From Rhizobiales bacterium dw_265 (lineage in GTDB: Bacteria > Pseudomonadota > Alphaproteobacteria > Micropepsales > Micropepsaceae): a stretch of 64,000 nucleotides of DNA. Both the position numbers and the translations under genes were made by a program. Under the pieces are notes generated by a model. It saw only the letters and a list, made by a program, of their open reading frames with translations, was not told the origin of the DNA and did not search any database. Positions 43,081-51,713 of the stretch are shown here, piece by piece; position 1 is the stretch's first letter; the number at the start of each line of letters is the position of its first letter. The stretch is taken from assembly GCA_018449595.1 (NCBI GenBank), contig JAAVUU010000001.1, positions 434,001-498,000 of the forward strand, in the 5' to 3' direction.

Positions 43081-44357
43081 TCGCTGATCCGCGCGATATC
43101 GGCGCCGACGCGGGAGAGCTTCTCTTCCAGCCGGTCGAAGCCGCGATCCAGGTGATAGACCCGGCCCACCACCGTCTCGCCTTCCGCCGCCAGCCCGGCC
43201 AGCACCAGCGACACCGAGGCGCGCAGGTCGGTCGCCATCACCTGGGCGCCCTTGAGCGTCTTGACCCCGCGCACCGTGGCGGTGTCGCCGTCGATGCGCA
43301 CATCCGCGCCCATGCGCGCCAGTTCCGGCACATGCATGAAGCGGTTCTCGAAAATCTTTTCCTTCACCACCGAAGTGCCGTCCGCCACCGTCATCAGCGC
43401 CATGATCTGGGCCTGCAGGTCGGTGGGAAAACCCGGATAGGGCGCGGTGGTGACATCGGCCGCGCGCGGCCGCGAACCGTTCATATGTACTTTCACGCCG
43501 CGATCGGTGGTCGTGACCTCGGCGCCGCTTCTGGTCAGCAGCGCGGTCAGCGAGGCGATGGTGTCGGGCCGCGCCCCCACCAGTTCGACGTCGCCGCCGG
43601 CAATGGCGGCGGCAATGGCATAGGTGCCGGCCTCGATGCGGTCGGGCATCACCCGGTGTTCGGCGCCATGCAGCGCCGCCACGCCCTCGATGGTGATCTC
43701 GCCCGTGCCCAGGCCCGTCATCTTCGCGCCCATGGCGATCAGGCACTGGCCCAGGTCCACGGTCTCCGGCTCGCGCGCGGCATTGACGATGCGGGTGGTG
43801 CCGTGCGCCAGGGTCGCGGCCATCATCGCGGTCTCGGTGGCGCCGACCGAGACAAAGGGAAACACGATCTCCGCACCTTTCAGGCCGCCGGGCGCGGTGG
43901 CGGTGACATAGCCTTCGGCCAGGTCGATCTTGGCGCCCATCGCCTCCAGGGCATTGAGATGCAGTCCCACCGGCCGCGCCCCGATGGCGCAGCCGCCCGG
44001 CAGCGAGACCTTGGCCTCATGCTGGCGCGCCAGCAGCGGCGCCAGCACCTGGAAGCTCGCCCGCATCTTGCGCACCATGTCATAGGAGGCGAAGACCGAG
44101 GTGATCTCGCCCGCCTGCAGGGTCATGGTGTCGCCATCGCCCAGCCCCGGGCCCATGTTCACCTGGACGGTGACGCCGAAGCTCATCAGCAACTCGGCCA
44201 TGGCGCGCACATCGGCCAGGCGGGGCACATTGGCCAGACGCAGGGGCTCCGCCGTCAGAAGCGAGGCGGCCATCAGCTTGAGTGCGGCATTCTTGGCGCC
44301 GCTGATGGGGATTTCCCCCTTCAGCGGGTGGCCGCCGCGGATACGAATACGGTCCAT
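43077..44357 (-). CDS. murA: UDP-N-acetylglucosamine 1-carboxyvinyltransferase
   Basis: The 426-residue enzyme makes the first committed step of peptidoglycan synthesis, transferring enolpyruvate from PEP to UDP-GlcNAc. It has the N-terminal [20 protein letters not shown], the PEP-reactive Cys123 in [14 protein letters not shown] and the later [11 protein letters not shown] segment. Cys at this position is the fosfomycin target. A 48-codon gene lies 54 bp upstream. Confidence 0.97.
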   Translation of the reverse strand: MDRIRIRGGHPLKGEIPISGAKNAALKLMAASLLTAEPLRLANVPRLADVRAMAELLMSFGVTVQVNMGPGLGDGDTMTLQAGEITSVFASYDMVRKMRASFQVLAPLLARQHEAKVSLPGGCAIGARPVGLHLNALEAMGAKIDLAEGYVTATAPGGLKGAEIVFPFVSVGATETAMMAATLAHGTTRIVNAAREPETVDLGQCLIAMGAKMTGLGTGEITIEGVAALHGAEHRVMPDRIEAGTYAIAAAIAGGDVELVGARPDTIASLTALLTRSGAEVTTTDRGVKVHMNGSRPRAADVTTAPYPGFPTDLQAQIMALMTVADGTSVVKEKIFENRFMHVPELARMGADVRIDGDTATVRGVKTLKGAQVMATDLRASVSLVLAGLAAEGETVVGRVYHLDRGFDRLEEKLSRVGADIARISE

Positions 44358-44410
44358 CCGGTGTTTGTAGCCGCCCCGCCATCAGAGGGAAAGGCTGGGA
44401 AAAGCACGGC

Positions 44411-44557
44411 TTATCCCGGATTTTGCGGGGGCTTGGGCGGCGGCTTGGGCTGGGCCTCGGACGGCTGGGGCTTGGGCGCACGGCCCGCGCCTTGCTTGCG
44501 GCGCTTGAGGTTGGCGCGCAGCGCGGCGGCCAGCTTTTCGGGCGGGGATTTGGGCAT
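44411..44557 (-). CDS. Small basic proline-rich protein upstream of murA
   Basis: A 48-codon gene encodes KLAAALRANLKRRKQGAGRA followed by a Pro/Lys-rich tail ending QNPG. Alphaproteobacteria commonly have such an ALRANLxRRK micro-protein beside murA; this comparison is from memory. The start ATG is at 44557 and translation ends 54 bp before murA. Function unknown. Confidence 0.6.
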   Translation of the reverse strand: MPKSPPEKLAAALRANLKRRKQGAGRAPKPQPSEAQPKPPPKPPQNPG

Positions 44558-44681
44558 GAATAGCTCGGGGTGATTATCCGAAAATCGCGGCTTTCCTTCG
44601 CGGAATCCTTACGTTATAGCAGCGCACCCTTGACCACAGTCTGGCAAGGTTTCCGGTCTAACATCGGGAAATACCACGGTT

Positions 44682-44756
44682 GCCGTAGTAGCGTAGTGGT
44701 AGCGCAATCCCTTGGTAAGGGATAGGTCGTGAGTTCGATTCTCACCTACGGCACCA
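44682..44756 (+). tRNA. tRNA-Thr (GGT)
   Basis: The plus strand folds as a 75-nt tRNA: acceptor GCCGTAG/CTACGGC with discriminator A and encoded CCA. The anticodon stem ATCCC/GGGAT with loop TTGGTAA gives anticodon GGT, and the T-arm is GTGAG/CTCAC with TTCGATT. A strong inverted repeat begins inside the CCA end. Confidence 0.96.
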
Positions 44757-44789
44757 TTCATTTGCGCGCTGCCAGCGCGCAAATGAATG
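44755..44789 (+). terminator. 16-bp perfect hairpin after tRNA-Thr
   Basis: CATTCATTTGCGCGCT (44755-44770) pairs perfectly with AGCGCGCAAATGAATG (44774-44789) across a 3-nt loop. It starts at the last two bases of the encoded CCA. There is no T tract, so it may terminate poorly but could guide 3' processing of the tRNA. Confidence 0.55.
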
Positions 44790-45251
44790 CCAAGCCCGCC
44801 CGCGGCGGCCTAGCGACAGCGTCGTGGCCGCGCGCCTTGAGGGCGGGCGCGGCAGCAGGAGAGCACCGACCTTCTTTCCAACATCCTCCCCATGCGAACT
44901 AATCGCGCGCCTCGGCCCACGTCCGCTTTTCGAAAATTCCAACCAGCAGTTGCTGCGTCGCAATATGATTGCTGCACTGCGACATAACCGCTCCCGAGAG
45001 CCCGGGTGGGCGATTTGGGATTGCATCCCTTCCCGGCACGTTGCAAATTTATCTCACGTTAAGCCGTTGACTTACGAAGGTTTTGACAAGACCCAAGAAG
45101 ATCAACAGCAGGTTTGGCGTAAAGAATTCACCCTTGCCGTCGCCTTCGCACTTGCACAACAAAAGGTCGCTGCTTCGGTTTGTTGCGTACCCAGAAAATG
45201 AATATTCAGGGCGGAACCAGGATTGATCACCCCAACCCAATGGAGATCATC
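44790..45251. other. Spacer without recognisable gene
   Basis: About 460 bp between the tRNA-Thr hairpin and the small secreted protein. A 125-codon plus-strand frame (44824-45201) has no recognisable domain and a composition unlike the neighbours. No repeat was identified. Confidence 0.5.
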
Positions 45252-45509
45252 ATGCTTCGCACAGTCACCGCCGCCGCCCTTCTCGCCCTGACCGCCGTCA
45301 CCGCCCAGGCCGATGAAACCCTCGCCACCCGCGTCCATCTCGCCGCCGTGGCGGCCTGCGCCCCGGAAACCGCCTCCAGCCTGCCGGTTTCGCACTATGG
45401 CGCCATCAGCCAGTACTGCGTTGACCGCCTGACCAAGACCACCCTGGCCAGGATTCAGGCCAATGCCTACGCCAAGACCCAGGCGTCCACTGCCCTCAAC
45501 CTGAACTAA
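45252..45509 (+). CDS. Small secreted protein, hypothetical
   Basis: The 85-residue product has a clear Sec signal (TVTAAALLALTAVTAQA) and a 66-residue mature part with two Cys (AACAPET, SQYCVDR) and a helical end (RIQANAYAKTQASTALNLN). Its two-Cys layout recalls UrcA-like alphaproteobacterial periplasmic proteins, but I cannot confirm that. The ATG at 45252 is chosen over upstream ATGs because GGAGATCATC precedes it at normal spacing and the signal peptide starts there. A hairpin follows 15 bp after the stop. Confidence 0.6.
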   Translation: MLRTVTAAALLALTAVTAQADETLATRVHLAAVAACAPETASSLPVSHYGAISQYCVDRLTKTTLARIQANAYAKTQASTALNLN

Positions 45510-45524
45510 GCTGATCGCTGGCAT

Positions 45525-45552
45525 GGGCGTCCTTCACCCCGGAAGGGCGCCC
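45525..45552. terminator. Hairpin between convergent genes
   Basis: Arms GGGCGTCCTTC (45525-45535) and GAAGGGCGCCC (45542-45552) pair with one G-T wobble around a 6-nt loop. It lies between the convergent stops at 45509 and 45576 and may stop transcription from both sides. No T tract on either strand. Confidence 0.4.
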
Positions 45553-45575
45553 GCAGGCTTCACGGTATAAGGCTG

Positions 45576-45893
45576 CTACTGGCCTTCGCGCTTCAGCGCA
45601 ACCTGGTGTGGCGCGCCATCCATCAGCTGGCCGCGCGCCAGTTCCTCGACCAAGTCGGCATCGCCGCCTTCACGCTCCATCAGGGCGATGCGATGTTCCA
45701 GCCGGACGCGCGCATCCTGCAGCGCCCCCAGTTGCTCCTGCCGGATGCCCAGTTGGGCGCGGGCATCTTCCAGCGCCAGCGCGCCGCGATGGCCCCAGAC
45801 CGCATAGGTCGCGAAATAGCCTGTCCCCACCATCGCAAGCGTCGGAACGAGAAGAACGGCAAAAGACCGGGAAACCGAGGCTCTGATTCGCAC
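45576..45893 (-). CDS. FtsB/DivIC-like septum formation initiator family protein
   Basis: The 105-residue bitopic protein has one N-terminal membrane helix (FAVLLVPTLAMVGTGYFATY). The heptad-type coiled coil is EDARAQLGIRQEQLGALQDA then RVRLEHRIALMER, followed by a short DADLVEELARGQL region, as in FtsB-family division proteins. The start is GTG at 45893. It is not beside its more common neighbour genes eno and pdhA, so assignment rests on architecture. Confidence 0.72.
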   Translation of the reverse strand: MRIRASVSRSFAVLLVPTLAMVGTGYFATYAVWGHRGALALEDARAQLGIRQEQLGALQDARVRLEHRIALMEREGGDADLVEELARGQLMDGAPHQVALKREGQ

Positions 45894-45945
45894 GCACCTA
45901 ACGAATCACACGCTGATTCTCAGCGTCAAGCGATAAGCGGCGCGC

Positions 45946-46134
45946 CTAGTGAATCACTTCCAGCACGGCCAGCGCCGTCGCGGCCAGGCCGAGCGCGGGA
46001 TAAAGAATCTCCGACCAGGAATGCAGCGGCTTGTCGCTATGTTCCCATTCCAGGTCGCGCAGGGCGCGCGACTGGGTGCGGGCGAAGAAATAGTCTTCGT
46101 GGCGATAATCGGCGTGGGAGGAAATGTGCTTCAT
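45946..46134 (-). CDS. Small membrane protein, hypothetical
   Basis: A 62-codon frame encodes a charged, His- and Arg-rich N-terminal half (KHISSHADYRHEDYFFARTQ) and one C-terminal membrane helix (ILYPALGLAATALAVLEVIH). A GAGGGCGCC sequence precedes the ATG. I do not recognise the family. It is divergent from the esterase gene at 46295. Confidence 0.45.
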   Translation of the reverse strand: MKHISSHADYRHEDYFFARTQSRALRDLEWEHSDKPLHSWSEILYPALGLAATALAVLEVIH

Positions 46135-46294
46135 GGCGCCCTCGACTTTCGGGTGCAGAAATAGTCATGCAAGGCCGGCCGGTGACCCCCGACCCCGCAT
46201 GCCGGCCATGCCGCCCACGGATGGCTCGGAAGCACGCCGCCCCGAACGTCTTATAATACAGGCGCGAATCACTTGGCGGTTCGCCGGGGGACGG

Positions 46295-47584
46295 ATGCAA
46301 CGCTGGCTGGCGGGATTGTTGATGCTCGGCCTGGTGCCGCTGCCCGCGCTTGCCCAGGACGATGACGGCACGCGGCTGTTCCAGCCCGCACCCAACGCGC
46401 CCATGCAGCCGCAGGCGACCGCGGCCCCCACGCCCGTCACCCGCAGCACCCTGAGCGACGTGCCGATGACCGTCGCCACGCCGGCGCCCATGGCGCTGTC
46501 GGCGCCGCCGCCCGCCATGCGCAGCGCCCTGGTGGATGCCCCACCCCAGCCTGTCTCCCCGCCGCCGCCGCTGAGAAGCACCCCGGTGCTGATGCGCCTG
46601 CCGGTCAACACCGCCGCCGCCGGCTATGGCCCGCCGAAGATCGTCTTTGCCGGCGGCGTCAGCGCGCAATTCGATCTCACCTACGCCACCCTCAACGGCT
46701 TTCGGCCCCTGACCCTGGATCTCTACCAGCCGCGCCTCACCACCGCCGCGCCCCTGATCGTCTTCATCCATGGCGGCGGCTGGAACACTGGCGACGCCCG
46801 CCATGCCGCGCCGTTCGACGATTTCCCCCGCGCCCTGGCCGGGCTGGCGGCGCAGGGCTATGTCGTGGCCAGCGTCAATTACCGCCTGTCGGAAGAGGCG
46901 CGCTTTCCCGCCGCGCTGCAGGATGTGAAGGCGGCGATCCGCTGGCTGCGCGGCCATGCGAACGATTACGGCATCGACACCACCCGCGTCGCGGCCTGGG
47001 GCATGTCGGCGGGCGGACAGCTTGCGGCGCTGGCGGGCGTCAGTTGCGGCGTGCCGCGCTTCGAGCCCGATGGCGGCGCCGACCGCGACCTGCCCTCGGA
47101 CTGTGTCGAGGCGGTGATCGACTGGTACGGCGCCACCGACCTGGAGGCGCTGGCCGCCGACAATGGCAGGCCGGTGGAAAAGCCCGCCGAGGGCACATTC
47201 ACCCAGGCCGGCAGCACCGCCGAAGGCACCTATCTGGGCTGCGAACCGGCCACCTGCCCGCCCGCCACGGCCCGGCTGGCCAGTCCGCTGGCCTTCATCA
47301 ATGCCATGAGCCCGGCCTTCCTGATCCAACACGGCGCTGCCGACACCACCGTATCGCCCCGACAGTCGCAGAAACTGTATGACGCGCTTCGGGCCAAAAA
47401 CATTCCCGCCGAGATGGCGATCTATCCCGAAGTGGGACATGAGTTCGCCCGCGACGGCCGTTCCGATCCCGTCGTGACCGCCCAGGCGATGGACAAGGTC
47501 AAGGCGTTCCTGGCCGCCACCTTCGGCGGTATGCGGGTTGCGGCCACAAAGCCCGCGCCGCCGGTACGCGGCCCGCTGAATTAA
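46295..47584 (+). CDS. Secreted alpha/beta hydrolase (carboxylesterase-like)
   Basis: The 429-residue protein has a Sec signal (MQRWLAGLLMLGLVPLPALA) and a Pro/Ala-rich linker to about residue 110. A carboxylesterase-type domain follows, with the oxyanion motif FIHGGGWNTGD, the Ser nucleophile in WGMSAGGQLA, an Asp in QHGAADTTV and the His in VGHEFA. It resembles bacterial BD-FAE/tannase-like feruloyl or acetyl esterases. The start at 46295 has CGGGGGACGG upstream. The linker suggests a periplasmic or surface-exposed enzyme. Confidence 0.82.
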   Translation: MQRWLAGLLMLGLVPLPALAQDDDGTRLFQPAPNAPMQPQATAAPTPVTRSTLSDVPMTVATPAPMALSAPPPAMRSALVDAPPQPVSPPPPLRSTPVLMRLPVNTAAAGYGPPKIVFAGGVSAQFDLTYATLNGFRPLTLDLYQPRLTTAAPLIVFIHGGGWNTGDARHAAPFDDFPRALAGLAAQGYVVASVNYRLSEEARFPAALQDVKAAIRWLRGHANDYGIDTTRVAAWGMSAGGQLAALAGVSCGVPRFEPDGGADRDLPSDCVEAVIDWYGATDLEALAADNGRPVEKPAEGTFTQAGSTAEGTYLGCEPATCPPATARLASPLAFINAMSPAFLIQHGAADTTVSPRQSQKLYDALRAKNIPAEMAIYPEVGHEFARDGRSDPVVTAQAMDKVKAFLAATFGGMRVAATKPAPPVRGPLN

Positions 47585-47656
47585 CCCTGGACGTTGTGCT
47601 GGCCCGCTTCTTGAAGCGGAAAGCCCGAGATTATGCCGTTCGGGGCAAGCACGCAC

Positions 47657-47980
47657 ATGGATCAGCAGATTTTCACCGATGGGATCGGACGCATCTCCGT
47701 CATCGGCGGGATCGTGCGCCTGGACCTGGTCACCTATTCCGCCACCCAGCTGGATGCGCGCGGCCAGCCGCAGCCGGTCCTGACCCACCGTATCGTGATG
47801 GGCACCGACGCCTTCCTGCGCTCGTCCGAGAAAATCCTGCAGGTAGTGCGGCAACTGACAGGGCCGCAGCCGCCGCGTGTCGCCGCATCCCAACCCGCGC
47901 CACCCAGGCCGCAGATCGCGGCACCCGCGCCGGAACAGCCCAAGCCCGCCGCGCCGCCGCCGAAAGCCCCCTTCCCATGA
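47657..47980 (+). CDS. Small conserved protein of the type I secretion operon
   Basis: The 107-residue product has a conserved-looking N-terminal half (MDQQIFTDGIGRISVIGGIV, FLRSSEKILQVVRQLTG) and a disordered Pro/Ala/Gln tail. Its stop overlaps the ABC transporter start by ATGA, so it is co-translated with the secretion genes. I recall similar small proteins beside alphaproteobacterial type I systems but cannot name a function. The ATG at 47657 is chosen because the conserved part starts there. Confidence 0.6.
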   Translation: MDQQIFTDGIGRISVIGGIVRLDLVTYSATQLDARGQPQPVLTHRIVMGTDAFLRSSEKILQVVRQLTGPQPPRVAASQPAPPRPQIAAPAPEQPKPAAPPPKAPFP

Positions 47981-50166
47981 GCGCGCAAGGAAAACCCGAG
48001 CCGCAAGCGGAACCCACCGCCGCCAACAGCAATGCCCAGCGCCATGACAGCGGCATCCGCGCCCTGGCGGCGGTGGCGCGCCACTACCAGCTCGACTGGA
48101 GCCTGCAGCGGCTGTTTCACAAATATGCTGGCGACCGCGAGCCGGACGCCAAGGAACTGGCGCGTATCGCCCGCACCGAGGGGCTGAAGGCCAGCGCCGA
48201 AAAGACCAACTGGAAATACCTGCAGCGGCTGCAGAAGCTGACGCCCTTCCTGGCGCGGCTGGACAATGGCGCCTATTTCGTCGTGCTGAAGGTGGGCGAG
48301 GCGGCGGGGCCGGATCAGGTCGTGCTGTTCAATCCCAAGATGCCGGAAGCCAATCTGTTCCCGGTGGCGAAGGACAAGTTCTGCGCCCATTGGACCGGCG
48401 AGATCGTGCTGCTCAAGCGCGTCTACAAAGCCGGCGATACCAGCCGCCGCTTCGGCCTGGGCTGGTTCGGGCCGGAATTCTGGCGCCAGCGGGCGCTGCT
48501 GCGCAACATCATCGTCGCCGCCCTGGCCATGCATGTGCTGGCGCTGGCGGTGCCGATCTTCTTCCAGATCGTGATCGACCGGGTGCTGGTCTATCTCAGC
48601 GACGCGACGCTGGCGGTGATCGGCGTCGGCGTGGTGCTGGCCATCCTGTTCGATGCGACCTTTACCTGGTTGCGCGGCTATTTCGTGCTGCGCGTCGCCA
48701 GCCGCATCGACATCCGCCTGGCGCGTCTTACCTTCCGCCACCTGATGAGCCTGCCGATCAGCTTCTTCGACACGTCGCGGGCCGGCGTCGTCACCAAGCA
48801 TATGCAGCAGGGCTCGCAGATCCGCGAATTCCTCACCGGCCGCCTGCTGACGACGCTGCTCGACCTGCCGGCGCTGTTGATCTTCCTGCCGCTGATGCTG
48901 TGGTATTCGATGACCCTGACCGCCGTGGTGCTGGCGGTGACGGCGCTGCTGGGGGCGGTGATCGCCGCCATGCTGGGGCCCTATCGCAAGCGGCTGCGGC
49001 ACCTGTACCAGGCCGAGGCCACCCGCCAGTCGCTGCTGGTGGAAAGCGTGCACGGCATGCGCACCGTCAAGTCGTTGAACCTGGAGCCGCGCCGCGAGGA
49101 AGCCTGGGATGACGCCGCCGCCGATGCGGTCAAGACCTATGTCCAGGTCGGCAAGATTTCGCTGGCCGCCAACACCCTGTCCGGCTTCATCGAAAAGGCG
49201 CTGAGCGTCACCATCGTCTGCGTCGGCGCCTATCTGGTGTTCGGCGGCGCCCTCACCGTGGGCGGGCTGGTGGCCTTCAACATGCTGTCGTCGCGGGTGA
49301 TCTCGCCGGTGCTGCAGTTGATCGGCCTGCTCAACAACTATCAGGAAGTGATGATGTCGGTGGAGATGCTGGGCGAGGTGATGAACCGGCCCAGCGAGAA
49401 CGGCGCGCGCGGGCTGACGCCGCCCATCGCCGGCGAGATCGAGTTCGACAAGGTCACCTTCCGCTATCCCGGCACCGAAAAGCCCGCGCTGAAGGACGTG
49501 TCGCTGAAGATTCCCGCCGGCAGCATGATCGGCATCGTGGGCCGCAGCGGCTCGGGCAAGACCACGCTGTCGGCGCTGCTGCAGGGCATGCACCAGACGA
49601 CCGAAGGCGCCATCCGCATCGACGGCCACAATATCCGCGACATCGACCTGGCCTATCTGCGCAGCCAGAACGGCGTGGTGCCGCAGGAACCCTTCCTGTT
49701 CCGCGGCAGCATCAAGGACAATATCCGCATGGGCGAACCCACCGCCTCCTTTGAAGATGTGGTGCGGGCGGCGCGCATGGCGGGCGCCGACGAATTCATC
49801 CAGCAACTGCCCAAGCGCTACGACACCGAACTGGAGGAAAGCGCCGTCAACCTGTCGGGCGGCCAGAAGCAGCGCATTTCCATCGCCCGCGCCCTGCTGC
49901 GCAAGCCGCGCGTCATCATTTTCGACGAAGCCACCAGCGCGCTCGACCCCGAAAGCGAAGCCGTGGTGGTGAAAAACCTGAAAGAGATCGCCAAGGGCCG
50001 CACCGCCATCGTGATCTCCCACCGCCTGGCCACCATCCGCGACGCCGACGCCATCCTGATACTGGACAACGGCACTCTCAATGATGTCGGCACCCACGCC
50101 CAGCTGATGCAGCGCAACTTCATCTACAACCAGCTGTGGAACCAGCAGCATGCGGGGGCGGCATGA
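47977..50166 (+). CDS. Type I secretion ABC transporter (HlyB-like)
   Basis: This 729-residue inner-membrane exporter has an N-terminal C39-like domain whose usual catalytic Cys position reads DSGIRALAAVARHY, so it is a non-proteolytic CLD. A six-helix membrane domain follows, and an ATPase with Walker A GRSGSGKTT (about 522-530), signature LSGGQKQR (about 627), Walker B VIIFDEATS and the H-loop VISHRLAT. A CLD implies export of an RTX-type substrate that is not cleaved. Gene order 47657-47977-50163-51714 links it to HlyD and the RTX protein. No TolC gene is in the window. Confidence 0.93.
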   Translation: MSAQGKPEPQAEPTAANSNAQRHDSGIRALAAVARHYQLDWSLQRLFHKYAGDREPDAKELARIARTEGLKASAEKTNWKYLQRLQKLTPFLARLDNGAYFVVLKVGEAAGPDQVVLFNPKMPEANLFPVAKDKFCAHWTGEIVLLKRVYKAGDTSRRFGLGWFGPEFWRQRALLRNIIVAALAMHVLALAVPIFFQIVIDRVLVYLSDATLAVIGVGVVLAILFDATFTWLRGYFVLRVASRIDIRLARLTFRHLMSLPISFFDTSRAGVVTKHMQQGSQIREFLTGRLLTTLLDLPALLIFLPLMLWYSMTLTAVVLAVTALLGAVIAAMLGPYRKRLRHLYQAEATRQSLLVESVHGMRTVKSLNLEPRREEAWDDAAADAVKTYVQVGKISLAANTLSGFIEKALSVTIVCVGAYLVFGGALTVGGLVAFNMLSSRVISPVLQLIGLLNNYQEVMMSVEMLGEVMNRPSENGARGLTPPIAGEIEFDKVTFRYPGTEKPALKDVSLKIPAGSMIGIVGRSGSGKTTLSALLQGMHQTTEGAIRIDGHNIRDIDLAYLRSQNGVVPQEPFLFRGSIKDNIRMGEPTASFEDVVRAARMAGADEFIQQLPKRYDTELEESAVNLSGGQKQRISIARALLRKPRVIIFDEATSALDPESEAVVVKNLKEIAKGRTAIVISHRLATIRDADAILILDNGTLNDVGTHAQLMQRNFIYNQLWNQQHAGAA

Positions 50167-51527
50167 GCGACGCGTCTTTCAGCAAACGCGGCCAACGCCA
50201 CCGCGACGCCGACCTCGACCGGGTGAGCACCGACTTCCAGTCCGACGCCAGCGCCATCGAGGAAGCGCCGGTACCGCTGTCGGCCCATGCCGCGCTGTGG
50301 CTCGTGCTGGCGCTGCTGGTCACCGCCATCGTCTGGTCGGTGATCGGCACGGTGGACCGCATCGTGGTGGCGCCGGGCAAGATCGCCACCCGCACGCCCA
50401 TGCTGGTGATGCAGCCTTTCACCACCTCGAAAATCATGTCCATCGACGTCAAGGCCGGCGATCATGTCCGCAAGGGCCAGGTGCTGGTGCGCTTCGATCC
50501 CTCCTTCGCCCAGGCCGATGTTTCCTCGCTGCAGCAGAAAGTCGCCTCGCTCGGCGCCCAGGTGGAGCGCCTTGAGGCGCAACTGTCGAACCGCAACTTC
50601 ACCGCCCGCAGCGATGACACACCCGAACGCCTGACCCAGGCGCAGATCTTCGACCAGGAGATGAGCGACTATCAGGCCGAGATCAGCCAGCGCGACAGCC
50701 GCCTGGCCCAGATCGATTCCCAGGTCGCCACCGACGACAGCGCCCTGCCCGGCCTGCAGCAGCAACTGGTCATGGCCCAGCGCGTGCTGGAAATGTACGA
50801 CCGGCTGCGCCGCCAGCAGGCGGCGGCGACGCTCGACATCCTGCGCGCCCAGAACGGGCTGATCGACGCCCAGATGAAACTGCGCAACACCCAGGGCGAC
50901 CGCGACAAGCTGGTCCAGCAGCGCGCCGAAACAGTGCATGAGCGCCAGGCCTATCTGGAAAAATGGCGCAGCGACCACAACCAGTCGCTGGTGCAGGCGC
51001 GCCAGGATCTGGCGGAAGCCGGCGAGACCCTGAACAAGGCCAACCGCATGCACGAACTGACCGAACTGACCGCGCCGGTGGACGGCGTGGTGCAGCAGGT
51101 CGCGGATCGTTCCGAGGGCTCCGTTCTGAAAGAAGCCGAAACCCTGGTTACCATCGTGCCGGATGGCGCCGACCTTTATGTCGAAGCCAATGTGCCGTCG
51201 CGCGATGTCAGCTACCTGGCGGTGGGCGATACGGTGCGGGTGAAGCTGGAAAGCTATCCCTTCCAGCGCTTCGGCACCGTCACCGGCGTCCTGACCGTCA
51301 TCAGTCCGGATTCCATGCCGCTTGGCGAAGGCGAGGAAAAATCCAAGCTGGTCTATCGCGCCCAGGTGCGGCTGGACGAGAATGCCGGCACCCTGGCGGC
51401 GCGGGGCATTTCCCTGAAGCCCGGCCTGGTGGCCTCGGCCGAGATCAAGACCGGCACCCGCTCCATCGCCTCCTACATCTTGAATCCGGTGCTGCGCCTC
51501 ACCGACGAGAGCATGCGCGAGCCCTGA
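50163..51527 (+). CDS. Type I secretion membrane fusion protein (HlyD-like)
   Basis: The 454-residue adaptor has a short cytoplasmic tail, one membrane helix (AALWLVLALLVTAIVWSVIG), a lipoyl-like half (VMQPFTTSKIMSIDVKAGDH), a long coiled coil from about residue 120 to 310 and a C-terminal beta-barrel part (RVKLESYPFQRFGTVTGVLT). It should bridge the ABC exporter and a TolC channel. The start overlaps the ABC stop by ATGA. Confidence 0.92.
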   Translation: MSDASFSKRGQRHRDADLDRVSTDFQSDASAIEEAPVPLSAHAALWLVLALLVTAIVWSVIGTVDRIVVAPGKIATRTPMLVMQPFTTSKIMSIDVKAGDHVRKGQVLVRFDPSFAQADVSSLQQKVASLGAQVERLEAQLSNRNFTARSDDTPERLTQAQIFDQEMSDYQAEISQRDSRLAQIDSQVATDDSALPGLQQQLVMAQRVLEMYDRLRRQQAAATLDILRAQNGLIDAQMKLRNTQGDRDKLVQQRAETVHERQAYLEKWRSDHNQSLVQARQDLAEAGETLNKANRMHELTELTAPVDGVVQQVADRSEGSVLKEAETLVTIVPDGADLYVEANVPSRDVSYLAVGDTVRVKLESYPFQRFGTVTGVLTVISPDSMPLGEGEEKSKLVYRAQVRLDENAGTLAARGISLKPGLVASAEIKTGTRSIASYILNPVLRLTDESMREP

Positions 51528-51713
51528 CGGAGCGGCGCCGCAACTATCCGCAAACATGGTTAACCGCCTAACGCGGCGGTTTTCCTGGCTTTTTGCGAGG
51601 GTTCACAATTGTGCCAAAAGGAAACAGCCGCCACCCCCCTTGCCTTGCGATCTGTTTCATTATGAGACTCGTAAAGTAGGGATCGCGCCATCCAAGGCGC
51701 CAGCCAAACGGGG

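Noticed and set aside
47734-50151. 805-codon minus-strand frame opposite the ABC exporter
   Set aside because: The plus strand has full Walker A, signature and Walker B motifs; the antisense product is His/Gln/Arg-rich and matches nothing recognisable.
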